Of a DNA stretch of 64,000 nucleotides, positions 1 to 7,536 are shown piece after piece. The notes beneath the pieces are model-generated. The model ran no database searches, had not been told where the DNA came from, and was given only the letters and a program-made list of their open reading frames with translations. This DNA comes from Erwinia piriflorinigrans CFBP 5888 (GTDB taxonomy: Bacteria; Pseudomonadota; Gammaproteobacteria; Enterobacterales; Enterobacteriaceae): positions 1-64,000 of the forward strand of contig NZ_CAHS01000023.1 in assembly GCF_001050515.1 (NCBI RefSeq), written 5' to 3'. Each line of letters opens with the position of its first letter. Position 1 is the stretch's first letter. Both the position numbers and the translations under genes were made by a program.

Positions 1-58
1 CTTTTGCCAGTCCGTGTTTTCCGCCCGTTCCCGGGCGGTAAACACGGACTGGCAAAAG
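1..58. repeat. Near-perfect fold-back palindrome at the window edge
   Basis: Bases 1–19 are the exact reverse complement of 40–58, and 21–27 of 32–38, around a TTCC loop, with a single T/T mismatch (20/39). Only the right arm agrees with the second IS copy; that copy keeps only the small inner GCCCG/CGGGC stem. The left arm therefore looks like a copy of the right arm folded back on itself, as happens at contig ends or at strand-switch events. Confidence 0.8.
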
Positions 59-86
59 TGGAGCGCTATTAGACGCAGCTATTTAG
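1..86 (+). mobile_element. Right-end remnant of an IS630-family element
   Basis: Bases 23–86 are identical to 3712–3775, the last 64 bases of the full IS630-like copy further right. They comprise the final transposase codons (ending ...AKVERY and a TAG stop) and the terminal inverted repeat ending in CTATTTAG. The remnant has the same orientation as the full copy, so the DNA between them (87–2616) is bracketed by two same-direction IS ends. The rest of this copy would lie left of the window, if it exists. Bases 1–22 do not match the second copy. Confidence 0.85.
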
Positions 87-183
87 TATCCTTCTTAGGA
101 ATTTAGTCCTGCGCCCTCGTTATCGTAGTCTTCCGCCAAGTTGATGTACGATTTCGGGGGCGTTTGCTATCTATAGTTCAAAC

Positions 184-199
184 ATACACTTATGTGTAT
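184..199. terminator. Small inverted repeat downstream of the endonuclease gene
   Basis: The arms ATACAC and GTGTAT surround a four-base loop, 28 bases beyond the stop codon of the leftward endonuclease gene. No run of T follows, so a terminator role is only a suggestion. Confidence 0.25.
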
Positions 200-226
200 C
201 CGCTTGTCGATGGCTCCAATAAAAAA

Positions 227-964
227 TCAATTATTTTTGTTAGCTACCCAAGCCCTATACTCACTTATATTCTTATACTTACCATTTCTTAGTGATGAGG
301 TCTTTTCATAATCTCGCCAGTAACCAAGAAACTCTTCTTCTGAAGTAAATATTGATTTACCCGACACAAAATCATCATAACTCCCCTTGATACTACCTAT
401 ATTAGTAGTATTACCAGAACCAGCTGAATCACCAGCCATTTTCCATTTATCCTGAAGGAAAACACGAACATCCTTATATGGCTTTGGTATTTTATCTATA
501 TCATCTACAGTGTAGACATTTAGTGATGATTTCCTCTGAGCAACCCTAACATATACATAGCCGATAACCAGATTGTCACTATACTCACTGAATGGATATA
601 CAATATTTTTTGTTTCATTTCTTATAAAACTTGTATACCCACCAAGCGTAAACCCAAATTTATCACCCTCTTTATTTACATAAGTGGTTTTAACATCTAT
701 AGCTATTTTTTTACTAGGTGATCCTTTTTTATGTAATGTGAAGTCAGGATAATGATTTTGCTGCCTTGGCTCTTCGACTTCATAACCAAACTCTTCCGCA
801 ACCCGACTAATTATCGGCCTAGAAAAAAGCTCAAAAATAGTACTCAATACTTTAGTATCACTACCTAGAGGATAAATTGTTTTATTATCAGAGATAATAC
901 CGCAAACATCATACATTTGGCTCTCACTATTTAACTCAACGATTAACCTTTCACGAATACTCAT
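227..964 (-). CDS. ecoRVR: EcoRV-type restriction endonuclease
   Basis: This is a homodimeric type IIP restriction enzyme; EcoRV cuts GATATC bluntly. The protein has 245 residues, the same length as EcoRV, and lines up with my memory of EcoRV without gaps in the key parts. The PD-(D/E)XK centre is present as P73-D74, D90 and K92 (HYPDF, then AIDVK). The Q-loop has QQN at 68–70 and the recognition loop GSGNTT is at 182–187. These conserved recognition residues predict the same specificity. The start codon overlaps the controller gene by 4 bp (ATGA type), so C and R form one leftward transcript. The gene is AT-rich compared with the chromosome to its right, consistent with transfer. Cleavage activity and specificity are inferred from residue conservation only. 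Confidence 0.95.
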   Translation of the reverse strand: MSIRERLIVELNSESQMYDVCGIISDNKTIYPLGSDTKVLSTIFELFSRPIISRVAEEFGYEVEEPRQQNHYPDFTLHKKGSPSKKIAIDVKTTYVNKEGDKFGFTLGGYTSFIRNETKNIVYPFSEYSDNLVIGYVYVRVAQRKSSLNVYTVDDIDKIPKPYKDVRVFLQDKWKMAGDSAGSGNTTNIGSIKGSYDDFVSGKSIFTSEEEFLGYWRDYEKTSSLRNGKYKNISEYRAWVANKNN

Positions 965-1176
965 TTTTTAAAATCCTTTAGAATTTCTTCAAATAAATCA
1001 ACCGGGGAGACTTCCATGGCAACACATAATTCTATGAACTCTGTGATATCTACGCGTCTTTCCCCTTGCTCTATTTTGGATATATAGGACTGAGGCTTTC
1101 CAAGCTTAACTGCTAAATCCTGCTGAGATAGCCCAAGTAAGATTCTGTTTTTCTTCAAAATTTCCTTAGCAGACAT
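961..1176 (-). CDS. Restriction–modification controller (C) protein, Xre-type HTH
   Basis: This 71-residue protein is a single helix-turn-helix domain of the Xre/Cro type. The recognition helices are near residues 16–40 ([11 protein letters not shown]...[11 protein letters not shown]), and it has the typical size of R-M controller proteins. Such proteins delay endonuclease synthesis until host DNA is methylated, by binding C-boxes upstream of their own gene. It is first in the leftward C–R operon and faces the methyltransferase gene across about 120 bp that contain tandem dyad sequences. The gene contains a GATATC site at 1045–1050, which must be methylated in the host. Confidence 0.9.
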   Translation of the reverse strand: MSAKEILKKNRILLGLSQQDLAVKLGKPQSYISKIEQGERRVDITEFIELCVAMEVSPVDLFEEILKDFKK

Positions 1177-1208
1177 AGTATTTCTCTTTTTCTTTTTCTA
1201 TATTCTGC

Positions 1209-1238
1209 ATCCCAAAACGGGATAACCCAAAATAGGTT
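1209..1238. promoter_or_regulatory. Tandem dyad operators (C-box candidate)
   Basis: Two abutting 15-bp dyads lie in the divergent C/M intergenic region: ATCCC-N5-GGGAT (1209–1223) and AACC-N7-GGTT (1224–1238). A weaker third dyad, ACCT-N5-AGGT, lies at 1248–1260. Paired adjacent operators are what C proteins use for activation at low and repression at high concentration. Their position 33–62 bases upstream of the controller start codon fits autoregulation, and they could also affect the methyltransferase promoter. Binding is inferred. Confidence 0.6.
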
Positions 1239-1293
1239 GATAATTTCACCTATAGCAGGTATGATTTTGAGGTATTTTTATGAGGTAATTAAC

Positions 1294-2190
1294 GTGAAAG
1301 ATAAAGTATATGTACCACCTATAAAATCCCAAGGGATTAAAACTAAGTTAGTCCCTTGGATAAAAAACCTAGTCCCCAGCGATTTTAATGGGATATGGAT
1401 AGAACCATTTATGGGTACTGGCGTAGTTGCTTTTAACGTTAGACCTAAAAAGGCAATCATGTGTGATACAAACCCTCACATAATAGATGTATATAATGAT
1501 ATAAAATCAAAAAAAATAACAAAGGAAAAAATTACATCCTACCTAATAAAAGAAGGTGATAAGCTAAACGATAGCGATGGAGAGTATTATTACGAGGTAA
1601 GGGAAAGGTTTAATGAATTTGGCGATAGCTTTGATTTCATATTTTTAAATAGATCCTGTTTTAATGGAATGATTAGGTTTAATAAAAAAGGAGGGTTTAA
1701 CGTTCCTTTCTGTAAGAAACCAAATAGATTTGCACAATCTTATATAACAAAGATATCTAACCAAGTTAATAGAATATCCGAGATAATATCGAGTGGAGAG
1801 TATAATTTTATATGCCAACCGTTTGATAAAACCATTTCGATGGCTGAAAGCAGTGACATTATTTATTGCGACCCTCCTTATATTGGAAGGCACGCTGATT
1901 ACTTTAACTCTTGGGGTGACAAGGAAGAGAGGTTACTACATGAAAAACTATCTTCTCTTAAATCATATTTTATAATGTCAACTTGGCATCACAACGACTA
2001 CAGAGAAAATGAATACATTAAAGAATTATGGTGCGAATTTAACATTCTTAAAAAAGAGCATTTCTATCACGTTGGTGCTTCAGAAAAAAACAGGTCCCCA
2101 ATGATTGAAGCATTAATAACAAACATGAATAAAGACATAATTGCAAAAATAGAAAAAATTGAGAGTAAAATTCTCATATTAGAAGAGTAG
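1294..2190 (+). CDS. ecoRVM: EcoRV-type DNA adenine methyltransferase
   Basis: This protective N6-adenine methyltransferase of the Dam/M.EcoRV class modifies an adenine in GATATC. From the GTG at 1294 the product has 298 residues, the length I recall for M.EcoRV, and begins [14 protein letters not shown], equivalent to its N-terminus. The AdoMet motif PFMGTG is at 38–43 and the catalytic DPPY at 193–196. The GTG has a TGAGGT ribosome-binding sequence just upstream. The longer reading from TTG 1237 would start inside the dyad operator and adds no conserved residues. The gene is divergent from the controller–endonuclease pair and intact, as it must be if the endonuclease is active. A GATATC site lies inside the gene at 1752–1757. 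Confidence 0.95.
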   Translation: MKDKVYVPPIKSQGIKTKLVPWIKNLVPSDFNGIWIEPFMGTGVVAFNVRPKKAIMCDTNPHIIDVYNDIKSKKITKEKITSYLIKEGDKLNDSDGEYYYEVRERFNEFGDSFDFIFLNRSCFNGMIRFNKKGGFNVPFCKKPNRFAQSYITKISNQVNRISEIISSGEYNFICQPFDKTISMAESSDIIYCDPPYIGRHADYFNSWGDKEERLLHEKLSSLKSYFIMSTWHHNDYRENEYIKELWCEFNILKKEHFYHVGASEKNRSPMIEALITNMNKDIIAKIEKIESKILILEE

Positions 2191-2258
2191 ATTATAAAAA
2201 ACCAAAGAAAATTTCTTATCGGTATGTACACATGTATACCATACTCGAATTTACTGGT

Positions 2259-2321
2259 AACCCTAAAATTTAACAAACCAAGCGCGGATTTTATGCGCCT
2301 GGTTTGTTGGATTTTAGGGTT
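2259..2321. repeat. Long imperfect hairpin after the methyltransferase gene
   Basis: The outer arms AACCCTAAAAT (2259–2269) and ATTTTAGGGTT (2311–2321) continue into inner arms AACAAACCA / TGGTTTGTT and GCGC / GCGC. It lies 69 bases after the methyltransferase stop and could terminate its transcript, although no T-run follows. ATTTAAC (2268–2274) and GTTGGAT (2306–2312) match the 7-base core consensus of integron attC sites. However, the stem extends past the cores and the site would be only 45 bp long. Confidence 0.6.
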
Positions 2322-2364
2322 GAGCAAGCAAAGTGCGCTAGGGGGCAGTCGGTAGATAGCGTTT

Positions 2365-2396
2365 TTAATGCTAATGTACGCATACATTAGCATTAA
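2365..2396. repeat. Perfect 14-bp inverted repeat
   Basis: The arms TTAATGCTAATGTA and TACATTAGCATTAA are exact reverse complements around the loop CGCA. No gene starts next to it. It may be a protein-binding site or a relic of plasmid replication or partition functions. Confidence 0.55.
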
Positions 2397-2430
2397 TCAG
2401 AAAAAGAGGTAGCCGCCCTCGATTGCACGT

Positions 2431-2459
2431 ATTTAACATAACTCCATACTACGCGCACC
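2431..2459 (-). other. cer/psi-like XerC–XerD recombination site
   Basis: Read on the minus strand, the site is GGTGCGCGTAG, a 7-base spacer, then TTATGTTAAAT. The right half has the XerD-arm form found in plasmid dif-like sites. The left half GGTGCGCG is the XerC-arm form I recall for pSC101 psi and ColE1 cer. Such sites resolve plasmid multimers, with accessory DNA on the XerC side; here 150 bases of non-coding DNA lie on that side before the IS. Known spacers are 6 or 8 bases, so the 7-base reading is a weak point, or one arm is shifted by a base. Confidence 0.6.
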
Positions 2460-2616
2460 GCTAAAACGCCCTCAGAGCAATTCTAGGGCTTAATCCATAA
2501 AATCCTACGTCTTACCTTCTCAAAATCGCTCAAAATGGCGTAGATAAATTCTTAGGCTGTGAATCGTTATGCGCCCAAGTGACTGACGACTGATTTCAAC
2601 GAAGAACCACCGCGAA

Positions 2617-3775
2617 CTAAATAGCTGCGCGGAATAGTAGATCACTTTGAGGGAACTCAGTCCGGATTGTGCGATCTGATCAATCGCCAAACCAACCCTA
2701 TCACCAACCGGGCTGAGCGATGCCGATCATAGCACCCATACTCCGCACCGAACGACGCCTGATGCAGAAAAATATCCATAAAACGCGCAATAAAAACTAT
2801 GCCCGCAGGCTGACAGCCTTACTGATGCTACACCGGGGTGACAGGGTCAGCGACGTCGCCAGAACGCTCTGCTGCGCCCGCTCATCCGTGGGACGCTGGA
2901 TTAACTGGTTTACGTTATCTGGCGTGGAGGGCCTCAGGTCTTTACCTGCCGGACGCGGATGCCGCTGGCCGTTTGAACATATTTGCGAACTGATGCGCGT
3001 GCTCGTCAGGTATTCACCCGGTGACTTTGGTTATCAGCGGTCCCGCTGGAGTACCGAACTTATGGCGATAAAAATCAATGAGATAACCGGATTTCGGTTG
3101 TATACCGGAACAATCCGGCGCTGGCTTTCTGTCGCCGGACTTGTATGGAGGCGCGCAGCGCCCACTCACCGTATCCGTGACCCAAATAAAGAAGAGAAAA
3201 TGGCAGCGATAAGCGCATCACTGGCGCAGTGCAGTCAGGAACATCCCGTGTTTTATGAAGATGAGGTGGGTATCCATCTCAATCCAAAAATCGGAGCCGA
3301 CTGGCAACTCAGGGGGCAACAAAAAAAAGGTCGTCACACCGGGTCAGAATGAAAAATATTATCTGGCGGGAGCTCTGCACAGTGGCACCGGGAAAGTCAG
3401 TTACGTGGGCGGAAGCAGTAAAATTTCAGCGTTATTTATCAGCCTGTTAAAGCATCTTAAAGCGGCATACCGGCGGGCAAAAACTATCACACTCATCGTC
3501 GATAACTACATTATTCACAAAAGCCGGGAAACGCTGAGCTGGCTGAAAAATAATCCAAAGTTCAGGGTGATTTACCAGCCGGTTTACTCGCCGTGGGTCA
3601 ATCATGCTGAGCGCCTGTGACAGGCCCTGCACGATACCATCACACGCAATCATCAGTGCCGGTCAATGTGGCAACTGTTGAAAAAAGTGAGGCACTTTAT
3701 GAAAACAGTCAGCCCGTTCCCGGGCGGTAAACACGGACTGGCAAAAGTGGAGCGCTATTAGACGCAGCTATTTAG
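2617..3775 (+). mobile_element. IS630-family insertion sequence, full length, inactive
   Basis: The terminal inverted repeats begin CTAAATAGCTGCG at 2617–2629 and end CGCAGCTATTTAG at 3763–3775, with similarity continuing to about 21 bases. Length is about 1.16 kb, as for IS630. TA dinucleotides sit at the tips, matching the TA target preference of the family. The single transposase gene is broken twice. It separates the R-M/XerCD segment from a degraded reading frame that begins directly at its right tip. Confidence 0.9.
2720..3761 (+). pseudogene. IS630-family transposase, frameshift plus nonsense
   Basis: This DDE transposase of the IS630/Tc1 group matches the classical IS630 protein along its length. 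It has N-terminal HTH regions, catalytic Asp in VFYEDEVG, Asp in IVDNYIIH and Glu in NHAERL. The frame changes at a run of eight A (3321–3328): upstream reads 210 codons to a stop at 3350–3352, and downstream continues one frame over. One surplus A explains this. The downstream frame then meets TGA at 3618–3620, where the family has Trp directly after the catalytic Glu-Arg-Leu. The remainder to the TAG at 3759–3761 is intact. Slippage on the A-run could mend the first lesion but not the second. Confidence 0.9.
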
Positions 3776-4359
3776 ACGATGTGAAGGCCGGTGTGGAAAG
3801 GGCATCATGGTATAGTTCTTGCCTTTTTGATAAATAAGATGATGTATGTTCTGCACTGAAAGGTGAAGATCGTAGGTTCATTAAAGCAATATTTGAAATT
3901 TACAAAAGAAGAGATGTCATCGCTGACATGATTGGGATGTATATCGAAGCAGAATTAAAGACGACGGATCGTTCAGGAATCCAATCTATTGATGAAAAGC
4001 TAACTAAAACTCTTGTTGGATATAGTGGTGGAAAACTAACAAAAACAGCTATAGCCAGCAGCCTTTCAATATTAGTTGTAAATTCATTTCATTTTAAAAA
4101 TGAAGTATTAGTTAGACTGAATAAATACTCTATCACCATTGTTACTGTAGCATCATTTTATGGGAAAGTTCAGGTGGCTGCATTAGCTGCCAGAAGATTG
4201 CGCCAGCTGTCATCTGGTTTGTATCAGGTATTCTATTCAAATAATATTGAAATGCTCTATTTCTTAATGAGTGACAGCATTGATAAAGCTTTAATTAACT
4301 CTATAGGATTGCGTGGAGAAGAACGGTTCATCTCTATAATGAGAAATCTGGCAAGATGA
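3775..4359 (+). pseudogene. Degraded gene of unknown function, cut by the IS
   Basis: I do not recognise the product. An open frame starts at the IS tip (GAC GAT GTG...), meets one in-frame TAA at 3835–3837, then stays open to 4359. The first ATG after the stop is at 3928 and would give 143 residues. No ribosome-binding site supports that ATG, and coding-like sequence continues upstream of it to 3838. That suggests the 3' part of a longer gene broken by the insertion and by a nonsense change. The protein is helical, with two hydrophobic stretches (near SSLSILVVNSF and ITIVTVASFYG). It is AT-rich like the R-M segment. Confidence 0.5.
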
Positions 4360-4479
4360 TGTCATCATTGTAAGGCTATTGGTTTACACGTTTTATATAC
4401 CGATACCTGCTTGTTACCCCATTGTTCATTGAACGAGCTGGATCAGCGATTTCCGATAATTCGGGCGCTCCCCTTAATC

Positions 4480-4579
4480 CCGTTTATCGATGATAAACGG
4501 CCCGAACCTATTTTCACGCTAAGTAGCATGAAAATAGCTTAGCACCCTCCTCAGTCATGCGTCTGACGGCAGGAGGGCG
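4480..4579. terminator. Cluster of three hairpins
   Basis: Three stem-loops follow each other: CCGTTTATC/GATAAACGG (4480–4500), CTATTTTCA/TGAAAATAG (4508–4537) and CCCTCCT/AGGAGGG (about 4544–4578). They lie between the rightward degraded gene and the leftward EamA gene, where convergent transcripts must end. None has a clear T-run. Confidence 0.4.
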
Positions 4580-4605
4580 CTGGCCATGTTTTCAGATAAA
4601 GGGGT

Positions 4606-5523
4606 TTAGCGCTTAACCATGACATCGCTACGCGGCAGGCGGGGCGCGGCGGCGCCGGTCACCAGCCACACCGCCAGGATGATCAACAATGCCCCGGCAA
4701 TAAATCCCTGGGACAGCGTTTCGCCGAGGAACAAATAGCCCCACAGCACGCCAAATGGTGGGATCAAAAAGGTGACAGTAAGCGTACGCAGCGGGCCAAT
4801 GTCGGCGATCAGACGGAAAAACAGGATATAGGCCCAGGCGGTACAGACCAGCCCCAGCGCCAGAACGCATAGCCAGACGCCGGGATGATGCCAGTCAACC
4901 GCTGGCTGCGTGCTTATGGAACCAACAAACAGCGGCAGCATAAAGATAAGGGCTCCCAGCTGGCTGCCGAATGCCACCAGCTTCGCGTCCAGTCCACCAC
5001 GATCGCCAATCCACTTCTTGGTCATAAAACCAGCCAGCGCATAGCAGGCCGTCGCGATCAGGCAAGCGGCGATACCTAACAGCACCGAATGTGACAGGGC
5101 CAGGGTGCCAGAGGTCGTCAGCACGGCAATACCTACCAGCCCCAGCACCACGCCGCCGACCTTTCTCAGGTTCAGGGTTTCGCTGAAAAACAGGCCGCCG
5201 ATCAGTACGCCCATCAGCGGCGTAGTGGCATTGAGGATCGCCGAGTAGCCAGCCGGTAACCATTTTGCCGCCATGCAGTACATCACCAACGGCACCGCAG
5301 AATTAATCACCCCCAGCAACATCGCCAGCAGGGCCTTTCCTTTGAAATTAAAAGGCGTGCGCATCACCAGCAGCAGTGCCAGCAGACCGAGACAGCCAAA
5401 GAATACGCGGAAAAAAGCCGTGTTTAACGAACCGAAAACCGGCGTAGCGACACGCATAAACAGAAAGCTGGCACCCCAAATGGCCGCCAATAATAATAAC
5501 CGGCCCATATCCCCTTGCTTCAC
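4606..5523 (-). CDS. EamA-family (DMT) inner-membrane exporter
   Basis: This 305-residue protein has about ten predicted membrane helices built as two EamA repeats, the second beginning near residue 150. The N-terminal signature is LLLAAIWGASFLFMRVA, and the typical motif ILNATTPLMGVLIGGLFFSETL is around residue 90–115. EamA proteins move amino acids, metabolites or drugs out of the cell; the substrate cannot be told from sequence. It stands alone on the minus strand and marks the return to chromosomal base composition after the accessory region. Confidence 0.85.
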   Translation of the reverse strand: MKQGDMGRLLLLAAIWGASFLFMRVATPVFGSLNTAFFRVFFGCLGLLALLLVMRTPFNFKGKALLAMLLGVINSAVPLVMYCMAAKWLPAGYSAILNATTPLMGVLIGGLFFSETLNLRKVGGVVLGLVGIAVLTTSGTLALSHSVLLGIAACLIATACYALAGFMTKKWIGDRGGLDAKLVAFGSQLGALIFMLPLFVGSISTQPAVDWHHPGVWLCVLALGLVCTAWAYILFFRLIADIGPLRTLTVTFLIPPFGVLWGYLFLGETLSQGFIAGALLIILAVWLVTGAAAPRLPRSDVMVKR

Positions 5524-5836
5524 GCCACTCTCCCGTCAGATATAAGGTTGTGACAGAAGATATGCCTGCCACTGTTAAGCAATATTTATAGGATACATCT
5601 GGTAATCGAAGCAAGCCGTTTTCGGACATGGAACGATAAACGTGTTAACCCCATAAGCAGACTTCAAGTAGGCATTTACAGCTGCTGCTTTTTGTCTGTG
5701 AAACCGATTATTCCTTGCCGCTTAATTTCAATCTATTTATGCACTTCGCTACCCAGTTAACAGTATGGGGACAGTATCCTTCACATCTGCTTATCAGAAT
5801 GGTTAAATTCAGTCATCACCATCGATTGGAGTTTAT
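5524..5836. other. Divergent intergenic region
   Basis: This region separates the leftward exporter from the rightward SRPBCC-like gene, so it should hold both promoters. I see no RNA gene or strong repeat. A rightward frame from 5715 overlaps the 5837 gene out of frame and looks spurious. Confidence 0.5.
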
Positions 5837-6232
5837 ATGCTGTCCTCACATACCGTTAGTTTGGCTATCCAGCGTAACTGGATCGATCTGTACGAGACGA
5901 TCTGGAAGCCGGATTTTTTCCCAAAATGGGTTTCAGCGCTCGGCCAGGGTTCACTTGAGCAGGAAGGCAATAGCTGGAAGGGCCAGGGCCCGCATGGCCC
6001 GGTTAAAGCACGTTTTACCGAGCACAATGCGTTTTGCATCATGGATCACTATATTGACAGCGGTTACAGCAAAGAAATTTTTATACCTATGCGCATCGTT
6101 GCCAATGAAGAAGGTGCACAGGTACTTATTACCGTATTTCGTCAGCCTCTTCTTTCGGATGAAAAATTTGCTCAACAGCTGGAGTCAGCGCAACACGATT
6201 TGCAGACACTGCATAGCCTGCTGACGACCTGA
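5837..6232 (+). CDS. SRPBCC/START-like small protein
   Basis: This 131-residue soluble protein has the order expected of a helix-grip (SRPBCC, polyketide-cyclase-like) fold. An N-terminal helix contains IWKPDFFPKWVSAL, strands with WKGQGPHGPVKARFTEHN follow, and the long C-terminal helix SDEKFAQQLESAQHDLQTL closes it. Members bind small hydrophobic ligands; no ligand can be assigned. The start has a GGAG ribosome-binding site (GGAGTTTATATG). It lies 49 bp upstream of the nucleoside hydrolase gene and is probably co-transcribed with it. Confidence 0.7.
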   Translation: MLSSHTVSLAIQRNWIDLYETIWKPDFFPKWVSALGQGSLEQEGNSWKGQGPHGPVKARFTEHNAFCIMDHYIDSGYSKEIFIPMRIVANEEGAQVLITVFRQPLLSDEKFAQQLESAQHDLQTLHSLLTT

Positions 6233-6281
6233 CAACCAGGCCAGGGATGAACGTGCGTCACACAATGGAAAGGAACTTCAG

Positions 6282-7202
6282 ATGCAGAAAATTATCTTCG
6301 ATACGGATATCGGCGTCGACGACGCTTTTGCTCTCACTTATGCAGCGCAAAGCGTCGATATTATCGGCATCACCACGGTATTTGGCAACGTCCCGGTGGC
6401 ACAGGCAGTCAGCAACGCGCGCCTGTGTAGTCACAAAATGGGACTGTATATCCCCGTCTATCGCGGCTGCTCACGGCCGCTTATCCATGCACCCACGCCC
6501 CCCGCCTGCGCAATACACGGTAAAGATGGCTTCGGCGACGTATTTGATAATCCGTGGAACGGCGCGGCAGGCAACGCCATTGATTTTATTATTAACAGCG
6601 TGCGCCACAGCCCTGACGCTCTGACCCTGGTTGCCGCTGGCCCGTTGACCAATATCGCCCTGGCTATCAATCAGGCGCCGGATATCGTCCCGCAGATCAA
6701 GCAACTGGTGATGATGGGAGGGGCATTTGGCACGCAGGGGCGTAGCGGTAATATTACCCCCTATGCCGAATGGAACATGTGGCGAGATCCCCATGCCGCA
6801 GATCAGGTGCTCCAGTCAGGGCTACCGATCGTCATGGTGCCGCTGGATGTCACGCTTGAGATTCTGGTCAATAGCGATGAGATCCGCGCACTCAATCAGC
6901 CCGTTCTTGAAGCTATCTCACGGCGCTATCTGCAATATAGCCGCGAAAAAAATGGCATTCCGGCCATTGCGCTACACGATACGCTCACCATCGCCTGGCT
7001 TAATCATCCCGAGTGGTTTGGCACCACGGAATCTCGGGTACGCGTGACCCCCGAGGGCATCAGCCGGGGTCAAACACTGCGCCAGACAGAAATTTCAACA
7101 TCCCGTAGCGAACCTTTCGTCGGTAATCGGGCACAGAAGCTCTGCCTCACGGTGCAGGCGCAACGGGTCAAACAGCACCTGCTGAATACTCTGCAAGGTT
7201 GA
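6282..7202 (+). CDS. Inosine/uridine-preferring nucleoside hydrolase family protein
   Basis: This 306-residue enzyme hydrolyses the N-glycosidic bond of ribonucleosides to base and ribose. The calcium-binding aspartate cluster characteristic of the family is at the N-terminus (FDTDIGVDDAFAL, residues 5–17). The mid-domain motif NIALAINQAPDIVPQIKQLVMMGGAF is also present. A C-terminal conserved Asp appears in ALHDTL. The size fits RihA/B/C-type hydrolases, but I cannot decide between purine and pyrimidine preference. A ribosome-binding site (GGAAAGGAAC) precedes the ATG. Confidence 0.88.
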   Translation: MQKIIFDTDIGVDDAFALTYAAQSVDIIGITTVFGNVPVAQAVSNARLCSHKMGLYIPVYRGCSRPLIHAPTPPACAIHGKDGFGDVFDNPWNGAAGNAIDFIINSVRHSPDALTLVAAGPLTNIALAINQAPDIVPQIKQLVMMGGAFGTQGRSGNITPYAEWNMWRDPHAADQVLQSGLPIVMVPLDVTLEILVNSDEIRALNQPVLEAISRRYLQYSREKNGIPAIALHDTLTIAWLNHPEWFGTTESRVRVTPEGISRGQTLRQTEISTSRSEPFVGNRAQKLCLTVQAQRVKQHLLNTLQG

Positions 7203-7326
7203 TAATCAATTTTTTTGATGTAGATAAACAAATCACTCCGCTATTCAAAAATCGTTAGCAGGCGTACTATTGCTTCCATCGAGGCAAAACGCCTTTAATC
7301 CTAATGATTAATGAAGGAATGACACC

Positions 7327-7536
7327 ATGAAAAACATCAAAAAATTTGCTGCTATTATCGTTCTCTCTACCGTATCTTTCGCCGGTTTTGCCCAGAGCGT
7401 CACCGCAACCGGTACAACGCTGGATAGCGCCGAAGCGAAAATTGCTGCTCAGGCGCAGCAGGCTGGAGCCTCTTATAAAATCACCGAGGCGAATACCAAT
7501 AACGGCGTGCATATGACTGCCGAGCTGATTAAGTAA
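7327..7536 (+). CDS. Exported DUF1471 (YdgH/BhsA/McbA-like) small protein
   Basis: This 69-residue protein has a signal peptide (MKNIKKFAAIIVLSTVSFAGFAQS, cleavage near residue 22). A single DUF1471 domain follows (SVTATGTTLDSAEAKIAAQAQQAGASYKITEA...HMTAELIK). Proteins of this family are periplasmic or outer-membrane associated and appear in stress and biofilm responses; none has a known enzymatic role. The AAGGAAT ribosome-binding sequence precedes the ATG. Confidence 0.85.
   Translation: MKNIKKFAAIIVLSTVSFAGFAQSVTATGTTLDSAEAKIAAQAQQAGASYKITEANTNNGVHMTAELIK

Larger units (their letters stand above)
2191..2616. other. Non-coding stretch rich in inverted repeats, plasmid-like
   Basis: No convincing gene is seen here. 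A leftward reading frame of about 108 codons across 2067–2393 runs antisense to the methyltransferase end and over two hairpins, and has no recognisable product. The stretch carries two long hairpins and a XerC/XerD-type site, listed separately, up to the left end of the IS. Confidence 0.6.

Noticed and set aside
1237..1293. Upstream TTG start for the methyltransferase
   Set aside because: It would begin inside the dyad operator and add 19 residues absent from M.EcoRV; the GTG at 1294 has a ribosome-binding site and gives the expected 298 residues.
2268..2312. Integron attC site
   Set aside because: Cores match, but the stem continues beyond them, the site is short, and no cassette or integrase is seen. 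Kept only as a weak observation.
2067..2393. 108-codon leftward frame after the methyltransferase
   Set aside because: It overlaps the methyltransferase end and runs through two hairpins; the product has no likeness to any family I know.
3317..3352. Programmed frameshift in the IS transposase
   Set aside because: The shift needed is +1 over an A-run, which fits a one-base insertion better, and a later nonsense codon shows that the gene is decayed.
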